A DNA stretch of 8,800 nucleotides from an uncultured Ruminococcus sp. (GTDB lineage Bacteria; Bacillota; Clostridia; Oscillospirales; Acutalibacteraceae): positions 1 through 8,800 of the forward strand of contig CADCON010000029.1 in the NCBI GenBank assembly GCA_902803035.1, read 5' to 3'. The translations under genes and the position numbers were made by a program. Below are positions 1-5,379 of this stretch, one piece after another; positions within the stretch are counted from its first letter, which is position 1, and the number at the start of each line of letters is the position of its first letter. The notes under the pieces are model-generated. The model was not told where the DNA came from, did no database searches, and saw only the letters and a program-made list of their open reading frames with translations.

Positions 1-2
1 CG

Positions 3-89
3 GGCAAGCTGCGTTCACTCGGCTGGGAACCGCAGGTCGGGCTGGCGGAAATGTACCGCCGTATGATCCGGTCGCTCACGAACCGCTGA
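3..89 (+). CDS. NAD-dependent epimerase/dehydratase family protein, C-terminal end (partial)
   Basis: Only the last 28 codons are in the window; the gene enters from the left and stops at TGA 87-89. The visible tail contains LRSLGWEPQVGLAEMYRRMI. The pattern L..LGW.P.V.L.E...R.I is typical of the C-terminus of extended short-chain dehydrogenase proteins such as UDP-sugar epimerases and dTDP-glucose dehydratases. In those proteins it forms the last helices after the sugar-binding domain. The Rossmann GxxGxxG and YxxxK motifs lie outside the window, so the substrate cannot be named. The stop codon lies inside the 3' end of the convergent gene to its right (a 14-nt overlap), so no terminator of its own fits between them. 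The family call rests on a short motif only. Confidence 0.55.
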   Translation, partial: GKLRSLGWEPQVGLAEMYRRMIRSLTNR

Positions 90-504
90 CGCGGGCGCAG
101 ATTTCATCGAGGGCGGCGTTGCGGTGATTCCAGATGCTGCGCTCGCTGAGGAACATCAATTGAGCGATTTCCTCCAGACTTCTGCCCTCGATGTAGTGCA
201 TAAAAAGAATCGAGCGGTCGCCGCTGTCGCTGACCATGGAGATCAGACCGGCGATCTCGCGTTCGTCCGATTCATACTGCGTGATTCTTTCGGTGTAGAA
301 GTGGACAAGGCTGTCAGTCATCTCGACAGCGCGTTCGACCTTGTCCGAAATGGCGCCGCTCCGGATTCCCGCACAGCCTGAAACGGCGGAACGGAGCGAA
401 TACATTTCCTGCCGCTTTTCGCTGATCCTGCCCCGAAGCCTTTCGCATTCAAGACGCAGTCTTTTGTATGACCGGAGCTTCAGCGTTAATTCGTTTCGTG
501 TCAT
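76..504 (-). CDS. DUF1492-like / sigma-70 region 4-like DNA-binding protein
   Basis: A 142-residue protein. Residues 1-40 are rich in Arg, Lys, Glu and Leu and probably form a coiled coil. Residues about 55-90 form a second charged helical part. Residues 96-138 (YIEGRSLEEIAQLMFLSERS and what follows) have the pattern of a sigma-70 region 4 or LuxR-like helix-turn-helix. This layout fits the DUF1492/ArpU-like family of small phage and integrative-element regulators, which are thought to control late transcription. That is family knowledge; nothing here shows its target. The start ATG is preceded by AAAGGA at a workable distance. It overlaps the end of the upstream zinc-ribbon gene by 56 nt in another frame, which implies translational coupling in one leftward transcript. 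Its 3' end overlaps the convergent epimerase gene by 14 nt. Confidence 0.75.
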   Translation of the reverse strand: MTRNELTLKLRSYKRLRLECERLRGRISEKRQEMYSLRSAVSGCAGIRSGAISDKVERAVEMTDSLVHFYTERITQYESDEREIAGLISMVSDSGDRSILFMHYIEGRSLEEIAQLMFLSERSIWNHRNAALDEICARVSGS

Positions 505-655
505 TCCCGTTATTCCTTTCCGCCTCTTCCTTGATGGCGAATATGATGGCGCGCAGCTTTCTGAGAACTGCCAGCTTCCGGCTGCAGGTAGCGCACATTT
601 CCCCGCGGCTTTTCATTTTGCATTTGCAGTATCGGCAGTGTCTTGGTCTTGCCAT
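449..655 (-). CDS. Small CxxC/CxxC zinc-ribbon protein, phage-regulatory type
   Basis: A 68-residue basic protein. Cys7, Cys10, Cys21 and Cys24 form a CxxC-x10-CxxC knuckle that should bind one zinc ion, followed by a Lys/Arg-rich helix (residues about 26-47) and a polar tail. The start is supported by a strong Shine-Dalgarno site (AAGGGAGG) a few bases before ATG. It is the first gene of a leftward two-gene transcript and overlaps the helix-turn-helix gene by 56 nt. Its promoter at 767-795 lies back to back with that of the repressor gene. Small zinc-ribbon proteins like this accompany regulators in prophages and conjugative elements; DNA or RNA binding is plausible, but I cannot name a specific function. 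Confidence 0.7.
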   Translation of the reverse strand: MARPRHCRYCKCKMKSRGEMCATCSRKLAVLRKLRAIIFAIKEEAERNNGNDTKRINAEAPVIQKTAS

Positions 656-683
656 GATTTTATCCTCCCTTAATTAACATTCC

Positions 684-731
684 GGATCCGCCAAAAAGCT
701 TCAGATTCCTAAAGGGGCGGATCCTTTTTTT
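684..731 (+). terminator. Rho-independent terminator (rightward), also a hairpin in the leftward leader
   Basis: GGATCCGCC (684-692) and GGCGGATCC (716-724) form a perfect 9-bp stem with a 23-nt loop. It is followed on the + strand by seven T residues (725-731), as in an intrinsic terminator for rightward transcription. No rightward gene lies just upstream. The closest is the epimerase ending at 89, so this could stop read-through before it enters the repressor region. On the opposite strand the same hairpin sits in the untranslated leader of the zinc-ribbon gene, without a U-tract. Confidence 0.6.
705..720. promoter_or_regulatory. Degenerate operator-like site in the switch region
   Basis: ATTCC at 705-709 is followed by TAAAGGGGCGG. 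Up to the GGG it resembles the reverse complement of the perfect site at 741-756 (ATTCCTTAAAGGGAAT) with one base missing; the distal GGAAT half is absent. It lies in the loop and arm of the hairpin at 684-724. It is a weak third copy and may be fortuitous. Confidence 0.3.
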
Positions 732-740
732 ATCTTGATA

Positions 741-756
741 ATTCCCTTTAAGGAAT
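741..756. promoter_or_regulatory. Operator (ATTCC-N6-GGAAT), probably for the S24 repressor
   Basis: This is a perfect inverted repeat of 5-bp half-sites, ATTCC (741-745) and GGAAT (752-756), with a 6-bp A/T-rich centre. The same half-sites and spacing recur at 814-829. The predicted leftward transcription start is near 760, so the site covers roughly +4 to +20 of that transcript. A bound repressor there would block initiation or early elongation. The neighbouring XRE/S24 protein is the obvious candidate ligand; this is an inference. Confidence 0.65.
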
Positions 757-766
757 CTTTAGATTT

Positions 767-795
767 ATTATATTACTTCAAAAGGAATTTGTCAA
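767..795 (-). promoter_or_regulatory. Leftward promoter for the zinc-ribbon/DUF1492-like operon
   Basis: Read on the minus strand, TTGACA (795-790) and TATAAT (772-767) are separated by exactly 17 nt, a perfect sigma-70/SigA consensus. It points at the zinc-ribbon gene starting at 655 and gives a leader of about 105 nt. The spacer contains ATTCC (788-784 on the minus strand), an extra half-site of the local operator. A promoter this strong probably needs repression, which fits the operator just downstream. Confidence 0.85.
784..788. promoter_or_regulatory. Operator half-site inside the leftward promoter spacer
   Basis: GGAAT on the + strand (within AAAGGAAT) matches the half-site of the two perfect operators. 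It lies between the -35 and -10 of the leftward promoter. No good partner half-site is present at the standard spacing (TTACT instead of ATTCC). It could be a low-affinity or cooperative site, but a 5-mer alone is weak evidence. Confidence 0.3.
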
Positions 796-813
796 GTCTT
801 TTTTTCGAAATAG

Positions 814-829
814 ATTCCATTAAGGGAAT
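814..829. promoter_or_regulatory. Operator (ATTCC-N6-GGAAT), second perfect copy
   Basis: ATTCC (814-818) and GGAAT (825-829) are separated by ATTAAG, identical in half-sites and spacing to the copy at 741-756. It lies between the -35 boxes of the two divergent promoters, ending 9 bp before the repressor's -35 box. From here a bound protein would not directly cover either core promoter. It could help through cooperativity, looping, or activation of its own gene as lambda CI does. The centres of the two perfect sites are 73 bp apart, about seven helical turns. Confidence 0.65.
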
Positions 830-838
830 TATTCGCGC

Positions 839-867
839 TTGACAGTGGTCGCGGGCTATGCTATTAT
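839..867 (+). promoter_or_regulatory. Promoter of the XRE/S24 repressor gene
   Basis: TTGACA (839-844) and TATTAT (862-867) are separated by 17 nt. Transcription should start near 874, giving a leader of about 50 nt. The perfect operator at 814-829 lies immediately upstream, so autoregulation is likely. Confidence 0.8.
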
Positions 868-926
868 GGAATGGGAGAGACGGAAAAGGCCTGTAGAATC
901 AAACAATTCATGACGGACGGGTGATA

Positions 927-1619
927 ATGATGACATTCAACGAGTACATCAACAGAAGGCGCAAGGAACTTGGCATGACGGTGGATGAACTGGTGGAGCG
1001 TTCGGGACTTCCCAAAGGCACCGTGAGCAAAATCACTTCGGGCATTAACGCCAATCCGAAGCTCTCTACCATTGAAGCGATCTGCCGCGCGCTGATGTGT
1101 TCGGCGGATGACGCGATGGGGCTTTCGTCCCTGCTGCATACGTACACCCATGCCGAAATGGAGTATATCAGAAAATACCGCGCTCTGGACAGCTTCGGCA
1201 GGAACGCGGTTGACGCGATACTGGACATCGAGCATGAGAGATGCCATCCTGTCCGCAGGGTGATCACGCGCCCGTTTTACCCGGTTTCCGTGTCGGCGGG
1301 CTTCGGAAATCCCCTCGACTCGCCGCCGGAGGAGGAAATGGAAATTGCCGATACACCGGAGCACCGCCGGGGCAATTATGTCGTGCGGGTCAGCGGCGAT
1401 TCCATGACGCCGGCATTCGAGGACGGAGATCTGGTGCTGGTGGAGAAGGACGCGCGTGTGGAAGAGGGCGATATCGGCATTTTCGTGCTTAACGGCGAGA
1501 GCTTCATCAAAAAGCAGGGCGTGGACGCGCTGCTTTCGCTCAATCCGGCTTATCCCCCGAAATCCTACGGTCAGTCCGACAGCATTCTTTGCTGCGGCAA
1601 GGTGCTTTGCAAGGTGTAA
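927..1619 (+). CDS. CI/LexA-type repressor: XRE helix-turn-helix plus S24 self-cleaving peptidase
   Basis: About 230 residues. Residues 4-60 form an XRE/Cro-CI helix-turn-helix (ELVERSGLPKGTVSKITSG core). The C-terminal half is an S24 peptidase: scissile Ala124-Gly125 in SVSAGFGNPL, nucleophile Ser159 in VSGDSMTPAFEDGDLVLVE, and general-base Lys195 in GESFIKK. In this family RecA-ssDNA triggers cleavage at the Ala-Gly bond, separating the DNA-binding and dimerisation parts and lifting repression; here that is inferred from the motifs. An in-frame GTG exists at 921, but it lies within the ribosome binding site (GGGTGAT), so ATG 927 or ATG 930 is the likely start. Two operators and divergent promoters lie upstream, and a bidirectional terminator follows. 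It looks complete and functional. It is not housekeeping LexA, whose winged helix-turn-helix differs. Confidence 0.92.
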   Translation: MMTFNEYINRRRKELGMTVDELVERSGLPKGTVSKITSGINANPKLSTIEAICRALMCSADDAMGLSSLLHTYTHAEMEYIRKYRALDSFGRNAVDAILDIEHERCHPVRRVITRPFYPVSVSAGFGNPLDSPPEEEMEIADTPEHRRGNYVVRVSGDSMTPAFEDGDLVLVEKDARVEEGDIGIFVLNGESFIKKQGVDALLSLNPAYPPKSYGQSDSILCCGKVLCKV

Positions 1620-1630
1620 TACACGAAACG

Positions 1631-1680
1631 AAAAGCCATACGGCGGACCGGAGCATGACGTTCCGCGCCGTATGGCTTTT
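1631..1680. terminator. Strong bidirectional intrinsic terminator
   Basis: AAAAGCCATACGGCG (1631-1645) and CGCCGTATGGCTTTT (1666-1680) are perfect 15-nt complements around a 20-nt loop. The A-run and T-run at the two ends serve either direction. It separates the rightward repressor gene (ending at 1619) from the leftward thioredoxin gene (ending at 1724). Confidence 0.93.
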
Positions 1681-1723
1681 CTGATAGGGGACTTGTTCGC
1701 CGGTTTCCATGCGCGGCGGCCGC

Positions 1724-2035
1724 CTATTCGCTGACAAGCTGCTCGAGCTGGTCGCCGCTCTGGAAGCCGATGCGCTGGGCGGCGGGCTTCCCGTCTTTGA
1801 AGAGGATAAGGGTGGGAATGCTCACAATGCCGAATGCCGCCGCGAGAGCGGGCTGCTGGTCGACGTTGACCTTGCCGACCCTGACGTCGTCGTGACGTTC
1901 GGCAAATTGCTCCAGAATCGGGCCGAGCATCTGGCAGGGACCGCACCATTCCGCCCAGAAGTCCACAAGGATGGGCCTATCGGAATGCAGCACCTCGTCC
2001 GTGAAGTTTTCGCTTGTGATGACGATTTCTTTCAT
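1724..2035 (-). CDS. trxA: Thioredoxin
   Basis: A 103-residue, full-length cytoplasmic thioredoxin. The redox site WCGPC is at residues 30-34 with Cys31 and Cys34. It follows the conserved FWAEW strand with buried Asp25, and the cis-proline is at Pro74 in SIPTLILF, next to the active site. The GKPAAQRIGF segment is also standard. It reduces disulfides in target proteins such as ribonucleotide reductase and peroxiredoxins, and is recharged by thioredoxin reductase, which is not in this window. The start has a strong GGAGG ribosome binding site. It is a single-gene leftward unit with its own promoter at 2094-2122 and the shared terminator at 1631-1680. Confidence 0.97.
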   Translation of the reverse strand: MKEIVITSENFTDEVLHSDRPILVDFWAEWCGPCQMLGPILEQFAERHDDVRVGKVNVDQQPALAAAFGIVSIPTLILFKDGKPAAQRIGFQSGDQLEQLVSE

Positions 2036-2093
2036 GATAAATACCTCCGTCTGATGATATGCGAACCGCGCTTCTTATTCGCTCCGCCCATTT

Positions 2094-2122
2094 ATTATAC
2101 GTCAAGTGCGCCGCATTATCAA
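2094..2122 (-). promoter_or_regulatory. trxA promoter
   Basis: Read on the minus strand, TTGATA (2122-2117) and TATAAT (2099-2094) are separated by 17 nt, giving a leader of about 50 nt before the thioredoxin start. A TTGAC further right in the spacer is too close to the -10 to be used with it. The rest of the 307-nt gap between trxA and the next gene holds the divergent promoter at 2239-2267 and its leader hairpin. I see no other gene there. Confidence 0.8.
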
Positions 2123-2238
2123 TGCCTTTTTTGTAACTTTGCATAGAACGCACCGGAAAATGCGTGGGAGGTCGTCTGCCACTCTTTTTTCATAGAATTT
2201 ACAAGTTTTTAAACTATTGATAAATCGCTGATTTCCGC

Positions 2239-2267
2239 TTGACATTTTCTTGCAATCGTTCTATACT
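2239..2267 (+). promoter_or_regulatory. Promoter of the transglutaminase/DUF4358/MBOAT/DHHW operon
   Basis: TTGACA (2239-2244) and TATACT (2262-2267) are separated by 17 nt. The predicted start near 2274 gives a leader of about 70 nt. I see no other good promoter in front of the four genes, and they are closely spaced, so they are probably one transcript. Confidence 0.82.
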
Positions 2268-2271
2268 TTCT

Positions 2272-2321
2272 CTTGAAGCGTCCCGCAGGCGTTTGGCGGG
2301 CACCGCGTCAAGTCTATTTTT
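2272..2321 (+). promoter_or_regulatory. 5'-terminal stem-loop in the operon leader
   Basis: CTTGA (2272-2276), GCG (2278-2280) and CCCGC (2282-2286) pair in order with GCGGG (2296-2300), CGC (2304-2306) and TCAAG (2308-2312). The result is a bulged hairpin of 13 base pairs starting at or next to the predicted transcript 5' end. It is followed by TCTATTTTTG (2313-2322). It may stabilise the mRNA or act as a leaky attenuator. I see no known riboswitch consensus or leader peptide. Confidence 0.55.
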
Positions 2322-2342
2322 GTTGTTAGAGAGGTAAGGCAT

Positions 2343-3431
2343 ATGTCAAAACGCGCAAAAAAGCTGGCTGTGGCAGCCGCTGTCGCCCTGCTGGTATTCA
2401 CATTCACAACGACCGTCATGTCGGTCATCATGCTGATCAATCAGCAGAACGTCAACAAAATGATTGCTGTCTATACGGGGCAGATTGAGGATCCCGCGCA
2501 GGAGGACGATGTGACCATCGGCCAGCATTATGTCATCAAGTCGACGCTTCAGATATCCGACGCTTACAAGTCGGGCGACACGTCGGATCTGGACGACCGC
2601 GACAAGGAAACGCTGGATATGGCGAAAGCGGTCATAGAAGAAATTATCAAGCCCGGAATGACCGTTTTTGAGAAGGAAGAGGCTGTCTATCTGTACCTGA
2701 CCAAGGGCTTGAAGGCGACAACCAGCATACTTACCGTTATCAGCGACACAAGCAATGACAACGACAATCCCCACGACGTTCTGAAGAACCGCAGCGCGGT
2801 TTGCGTGGGCTATGCCACGACCTTCAGGATGTTCATGCAGATGCTCGACATAGAGTGCAAGGTGGTCCACAGCTCGACGCTGGGGCATTCGTGGGACCTG
2901 GTCAAGCTGGACGACGGCTGCTGGTATCACACCGACTGCTATATGGACAGTGAAAGCGCGAATTACAGAAACTTCAACATGGACGACATCAAGTGCCGGC
3001 AGGAGGGCCACGAGTGGAATACCACATTCTTCCCGTCCGCGATGGGCAAGAAGTTCAACTACACGCTCATGTCCTGCACGGAGCTGAAGGATATCTATGA
3101 AATTCCCAAGGGCTTCATGGAAGCACTCAAGAAGTACGCCACCACCTTCAGCTTCTCATTCAAGGAGAAGATCACATCGGAGAATGAGGCACTTGCCAAA
3201 TACATGACCGATCAACTGGAAAACAGCATCAGCGGAACGGATAAAGTCTATATGACCAGCCTGTGGACGACCAGCGAAAGCGGCGACTTTGTGCTTTGCT
3301 ATTACATTACCTACAATGACGACGCGATGTCCAAACTGACGGAAAAGCAGCGGGAAAAGATCGATAAGAAAATCTCCGATGTTCTCCAGAAGTACAAATT
3401 CTATGAAACGATGTATAACAGTAATGATTGA
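2343..3431 (+). CDS. Membrane-anchored transglutaminase-like protein
   Basis: A 362-residue protein with a basic N-terminus and one hydrophobic segment (residues about 8-32), so the rest should lie outside the membrane. The transglutaminase-like core spans about 100-205. The catalytic triad is Cys154 (AVCVGYATTFRMF), His182 (GHSWDLVKLDDG) and Asp198 (WYHTDCYMD), all in the usual order. Proteins with this fold act as proteases, amidases or crosslinking enzymes in bacterial envelopes; the substrate here cannot be told. Residues 245-362 form a charged domain I do not recognise. The ribosome binding site (GAGAGG/AAGG) is good. It is first in an operon with a DUF4358 lipoprotein and an O-acylation pair, so a role in assembling or modifying a surface polymer or protein is a reasonable inference. 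Confidence 0.85.
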   Translation: MSKRAKKLAVAAAVALLVFTFTTTVMSVIMLINQQNVNKMIAVYTGQIEDPAQEDDVTIGQHYVIKSTLQISDAYKSGDTSDLDDRDKETLDMAKAVIEEIIKPGMTVFEKEEAVYLYLTKGLKATTSILTVISDTSNDNDNPHDVLKNRSAVCVGYATTFRMFMQMLDIECKVVHSSTLGHSWDLVKLDDGCWYHTDCYMDSESANYRNFNMDDIKCRQEGHEWNTTFFPSAMGKKFNYTLMSCTELKDIYEIPKGFMEALKKYATTFSFSFKEKITSENEALAKYMTDQLENSISGTDKVYMTSLWTTSESGDFVLCYYITYNDDAMSKLTEKQREKIDKKISDVLQKYKFYETMYNSND

Positions 3432-3448
3432 TGCAGGAAGGATGTGCG

Positions 3449-3952
3449 ATGATGAGCATTCTGAAAAAGACCGCCGCTGCCATTCTTTCGGTTGTGATGC
3501 TGTGCGGATTGTTTACTGCCTGTGGGGATGACGCTGAGGAAATCAGTATGTATGACCTCCATAACGCGCTTGTGCAGTACACCGGCGACCCCGCCAGCAT
3601 GAAGTACGCGAGCAGCAGCGACGCCAATGCCGACGAACTGCTGGTTCATGTGTCCGACATCGAATATAGCAAGGTCAAGGCGTTTTTCATCTGCTACGCG
3701 GCGGACGGACAGGGCGATGCCGACGAGATCGTGGCGATTCAGGTCAAGAAGAAGTCTGATCTCAACGAGGCGGCGGCTTCGCTGAAAACGCATCTGGAAA
3801 CGCGCAAGACGCTGTATGCCACCTATGACAAGTCGCAGATGCCCAAGCTGAACAAGGCAAAGGTGTTTACCCGTGGTACGCTTGCCATCCTGATGGTCTC
3901 GGACAATTCGGACAAGATGGAAGCGGCGTTCTACGAATTCTTCAAGAAATAA
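3449..3952 (+). CDS. DUF4358-type lipoprotein
   Basis: About 167 residues. The N-terminus MMSILKKTAAAILSVVMLCG is a signal peptide ending in LFTAC, with Cys25 as the likely lipidated residue. This places the protein on the outer face of the membrane. The remainder (helix, then SDIEYSKVKAFFICYAADG, then DEIVAIQVKKKSDLNEAAASL, an R.TLYATYDKSQMPKL stretch and a final strand-helix) matches the pattern of DUF4358. That family has unknown function and often lies beside MBOAT and DHHW genes in Clostridia (from memory). ATG 3449 is chosen because AGGAAGG ends 7 nt upstream; an in-frame TTG at 3428 overlaps the previous stop and has no ribosome binding site. The gap to the transglutaminase gene is 17 nt. 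Confidence 0.8.
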   Translation: MMSILKKTAAAILSVVMLCGLFTACGDDAEEISMYDLHNALVQYTGDPASMKYASSSDANADELLVHVSDIEYSKVKAFFICYAADGQGDADEIVAIQVKKKSDLNEAAASLKTHLETRKTLYATYDKSQMPKLNKAKVFTRGTLAILMVSDNSDKMEAAFYEFFKK

Positions 3953-3970
3953 CGCGGGAGGGACATCTCG

Positions 3971-5377
3971 ATGGTATTCAGCAGCGCGGTTTTTCTGCTG
4001 ATTTTCCTGCCTGTGGTGCTGCTGCTCTATTACGCGGCGCCCGCATGGGTGCGTAACCCGCTGCTGCTTGCGGCGAGCCTGCTTTTCTACGGCTGGGGCG
4101 AACCGGTCTACATACTGATCATGCTCTTCTCGACGGTATTTGACTACAGCAACGGACTGATGCTGGAATGGCTCGACCGCAAAGGCAGACCGCAGGCGCG
4201 CAGGTGGGTGCTCGTGCTGTCGCTCGTGGGGAATCTCGGTATGCTTGGATTTTTCAAGTATACCGATTTTCTCATCAGCAGCGTAAATGCGCTCACGGGG
4301 CAGGCTTTTGACCTTCCCGGCATAGCCCTGCCGATAGGTATTTCATTCTATACGTTCCAGACGCTTTCCTACACGATTGACGTCTACCGCCGTGAAATCA
4401 GGGCGCAGCGGAACATTCTGAGCTTTGGTATGTATATCTGTATGTTTCCCCAGCTCATCGCCGGCCCGATTGTCAAGTACCGCGATATTCAGAAGCAGAT
4501 CGACCACAGGAAGCTGGATACCGACAGCATTTGCAGGGGCGTCTTCCGCTTCACGATTGGTCTGGGGAAGAAGGTGCTGCTTGCCAACAACTGCGGCATG
4601 ATCTGGGATGAGATTGCGGCGCAGCAGGGCGTCACCGCTGTCACGGCGTGGATCGGCGCGATCGCCTATATGCTTCAGATTTATTTTGACTTTTCCGGCT
4701 ATTCCGATATGGCGATAGGAATCGGAAAAATGCTGGGCTTCGATTTCCTTGAGAATTTCGACTATCCTTACGAATCGCGCAGCGTTACGGAATTCTGGCG
4801 GCGGTGGCACATTTCTCTCGGATCGTGGTTCCGGGAGTATCTTTACATACCGCTGGGCGGCAACCGCAAGGGACTTCCCCGGCAGCTTCTCAATCTTCTC
4901 ATCGTGTGGGGGCTGACGGGTCTGTGGCATGGCGCGGGGTGGAATTTCGTTGTCTGGGGGCTGTATTTCTTTGTGCTTCTGGCGGCGGAGAAGCTCTTCC
5001 TGCTGGAGAAGCTCCAAAAGGCGCCCGCCGCGGCGGGACACATCTACACCCTTCTAGCGGTGCTGGTTTCGTGGGTGATTTTTGCCTGTGACGACATGGG
5101 AGATGCCGGCAGGTTCCTTCTCTCAATGACCGGCGCGAATGGCTTCGCGGACGCGGCTTCGGTCTATTATCTGAGGGAGAATCTCCTTCTTCTGGCAGCC
5201 GGAGCGGTGCTGTCGGTCAGCCTTGTACGGCGATTCCTGTCCCGGAGGGTGAACGCGCTTCCGGACAGGAGGGCGCGCTTCGGCGTGAAGACCGCCATCG
5301 GCGGCGCGTTGTATCTTCTTTCGCTGCTGTCGGTGATCGGAAGCAGCTACAATCCATTCTTGTATTTCAGGTTCTGA
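3971..5377 (+). CDS. MBOAT family O-acyltransferase (AlgI-like)
   Basis: A 468-residue polytopic membrane protein of normal length for the AlgI/PatA/DltB group. Landmarks in order are an N-terminal pair of hydrophobic helices, LPIGISFYTFQTLSYTIDVY (about 120-139), FPQLIAGPIVKY (159-170), YFDFSGYSDMAIG (238-250), the signature FWRRWHISLGSWFREYLYIP (275-294), and the catalytic His320 in GLWHGAGWNF. Such proteins take an acyl group, usually acetyl from a cytoplasmic donor, and pass it across the membrane to a partner that places it on an extracellular polysaccharide or other polymer. A strong GGGAGGG site sits 8 nt before ATG. The partner follows 2 nt downstream. Which polymer is acylated cannot be read from this window. 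Confidence 0.95.
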   Translation: MVFSSAVFLLIFLPVVLLLYYAAPAWVRNPLLLAASLLFYGWGEPVYILIMLFSTVFDYSNGLMLEWLDRKGRPQARRWVLVLSLVGNLGMLGFFKYTDFLISSVNALTGQAFDLPGIALPIGISFYTFQTLSYTIDVYRREIRAQRNILSFGMYICMFPQLIAGPIVKYRDIQKQIDHRKLDTDSICRGVFRFTIGLGKKVLLANNCGMIWDEIAAQQGVTAVTAWIGAIAYMLQIYFDFSGYSDMAIGIGKMLGFDFLENFDYPYESRSVTEFWRRWHISLGSWFREYLYIPLGGNRKGLPRQLLNLLIVWGLTGLWHGAGWNFVVWGLYFFVLLAAEKLFLLEKLQKAPAAAGHIYTLLAVLVSWVIFACDDMGDAGRFLLSMTGANGFADAASVYYLRENLLLLAAGAVLSVSLVRRFLSRRVNALPDRRARFGVKTAIGGALYLLSLLSVIGSSYNPFLYFRF

Positions 5378-5379
5378 TT

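Noticed and set aside
921..926. GTG 921 as the start of the repressor
   Set aside because: The GTG is part of the Shine-Dalgarno-like GGGTGAT that serves ATG 927/930, and no ribosome binding site lies at a good distance before 921.
864..1949. A 361-codon open frame on the minus strand across the repressor gene and trxA
   Set aside because: It is antisense to two clearly recognised proteins, spans their shared terminator, is rich in Arg, His and Pro as shadow frames in GC-rich DNA are, and has no domain I recognise.
2036..2342. A riboswitch or small RNA in the 307-nt gap between trxA and the transglutaminase gene
   Set aside because: Apart from the two promoters and the single hairpin at 2272-2312, I see no multi-helix fold or known aptamer consensus.
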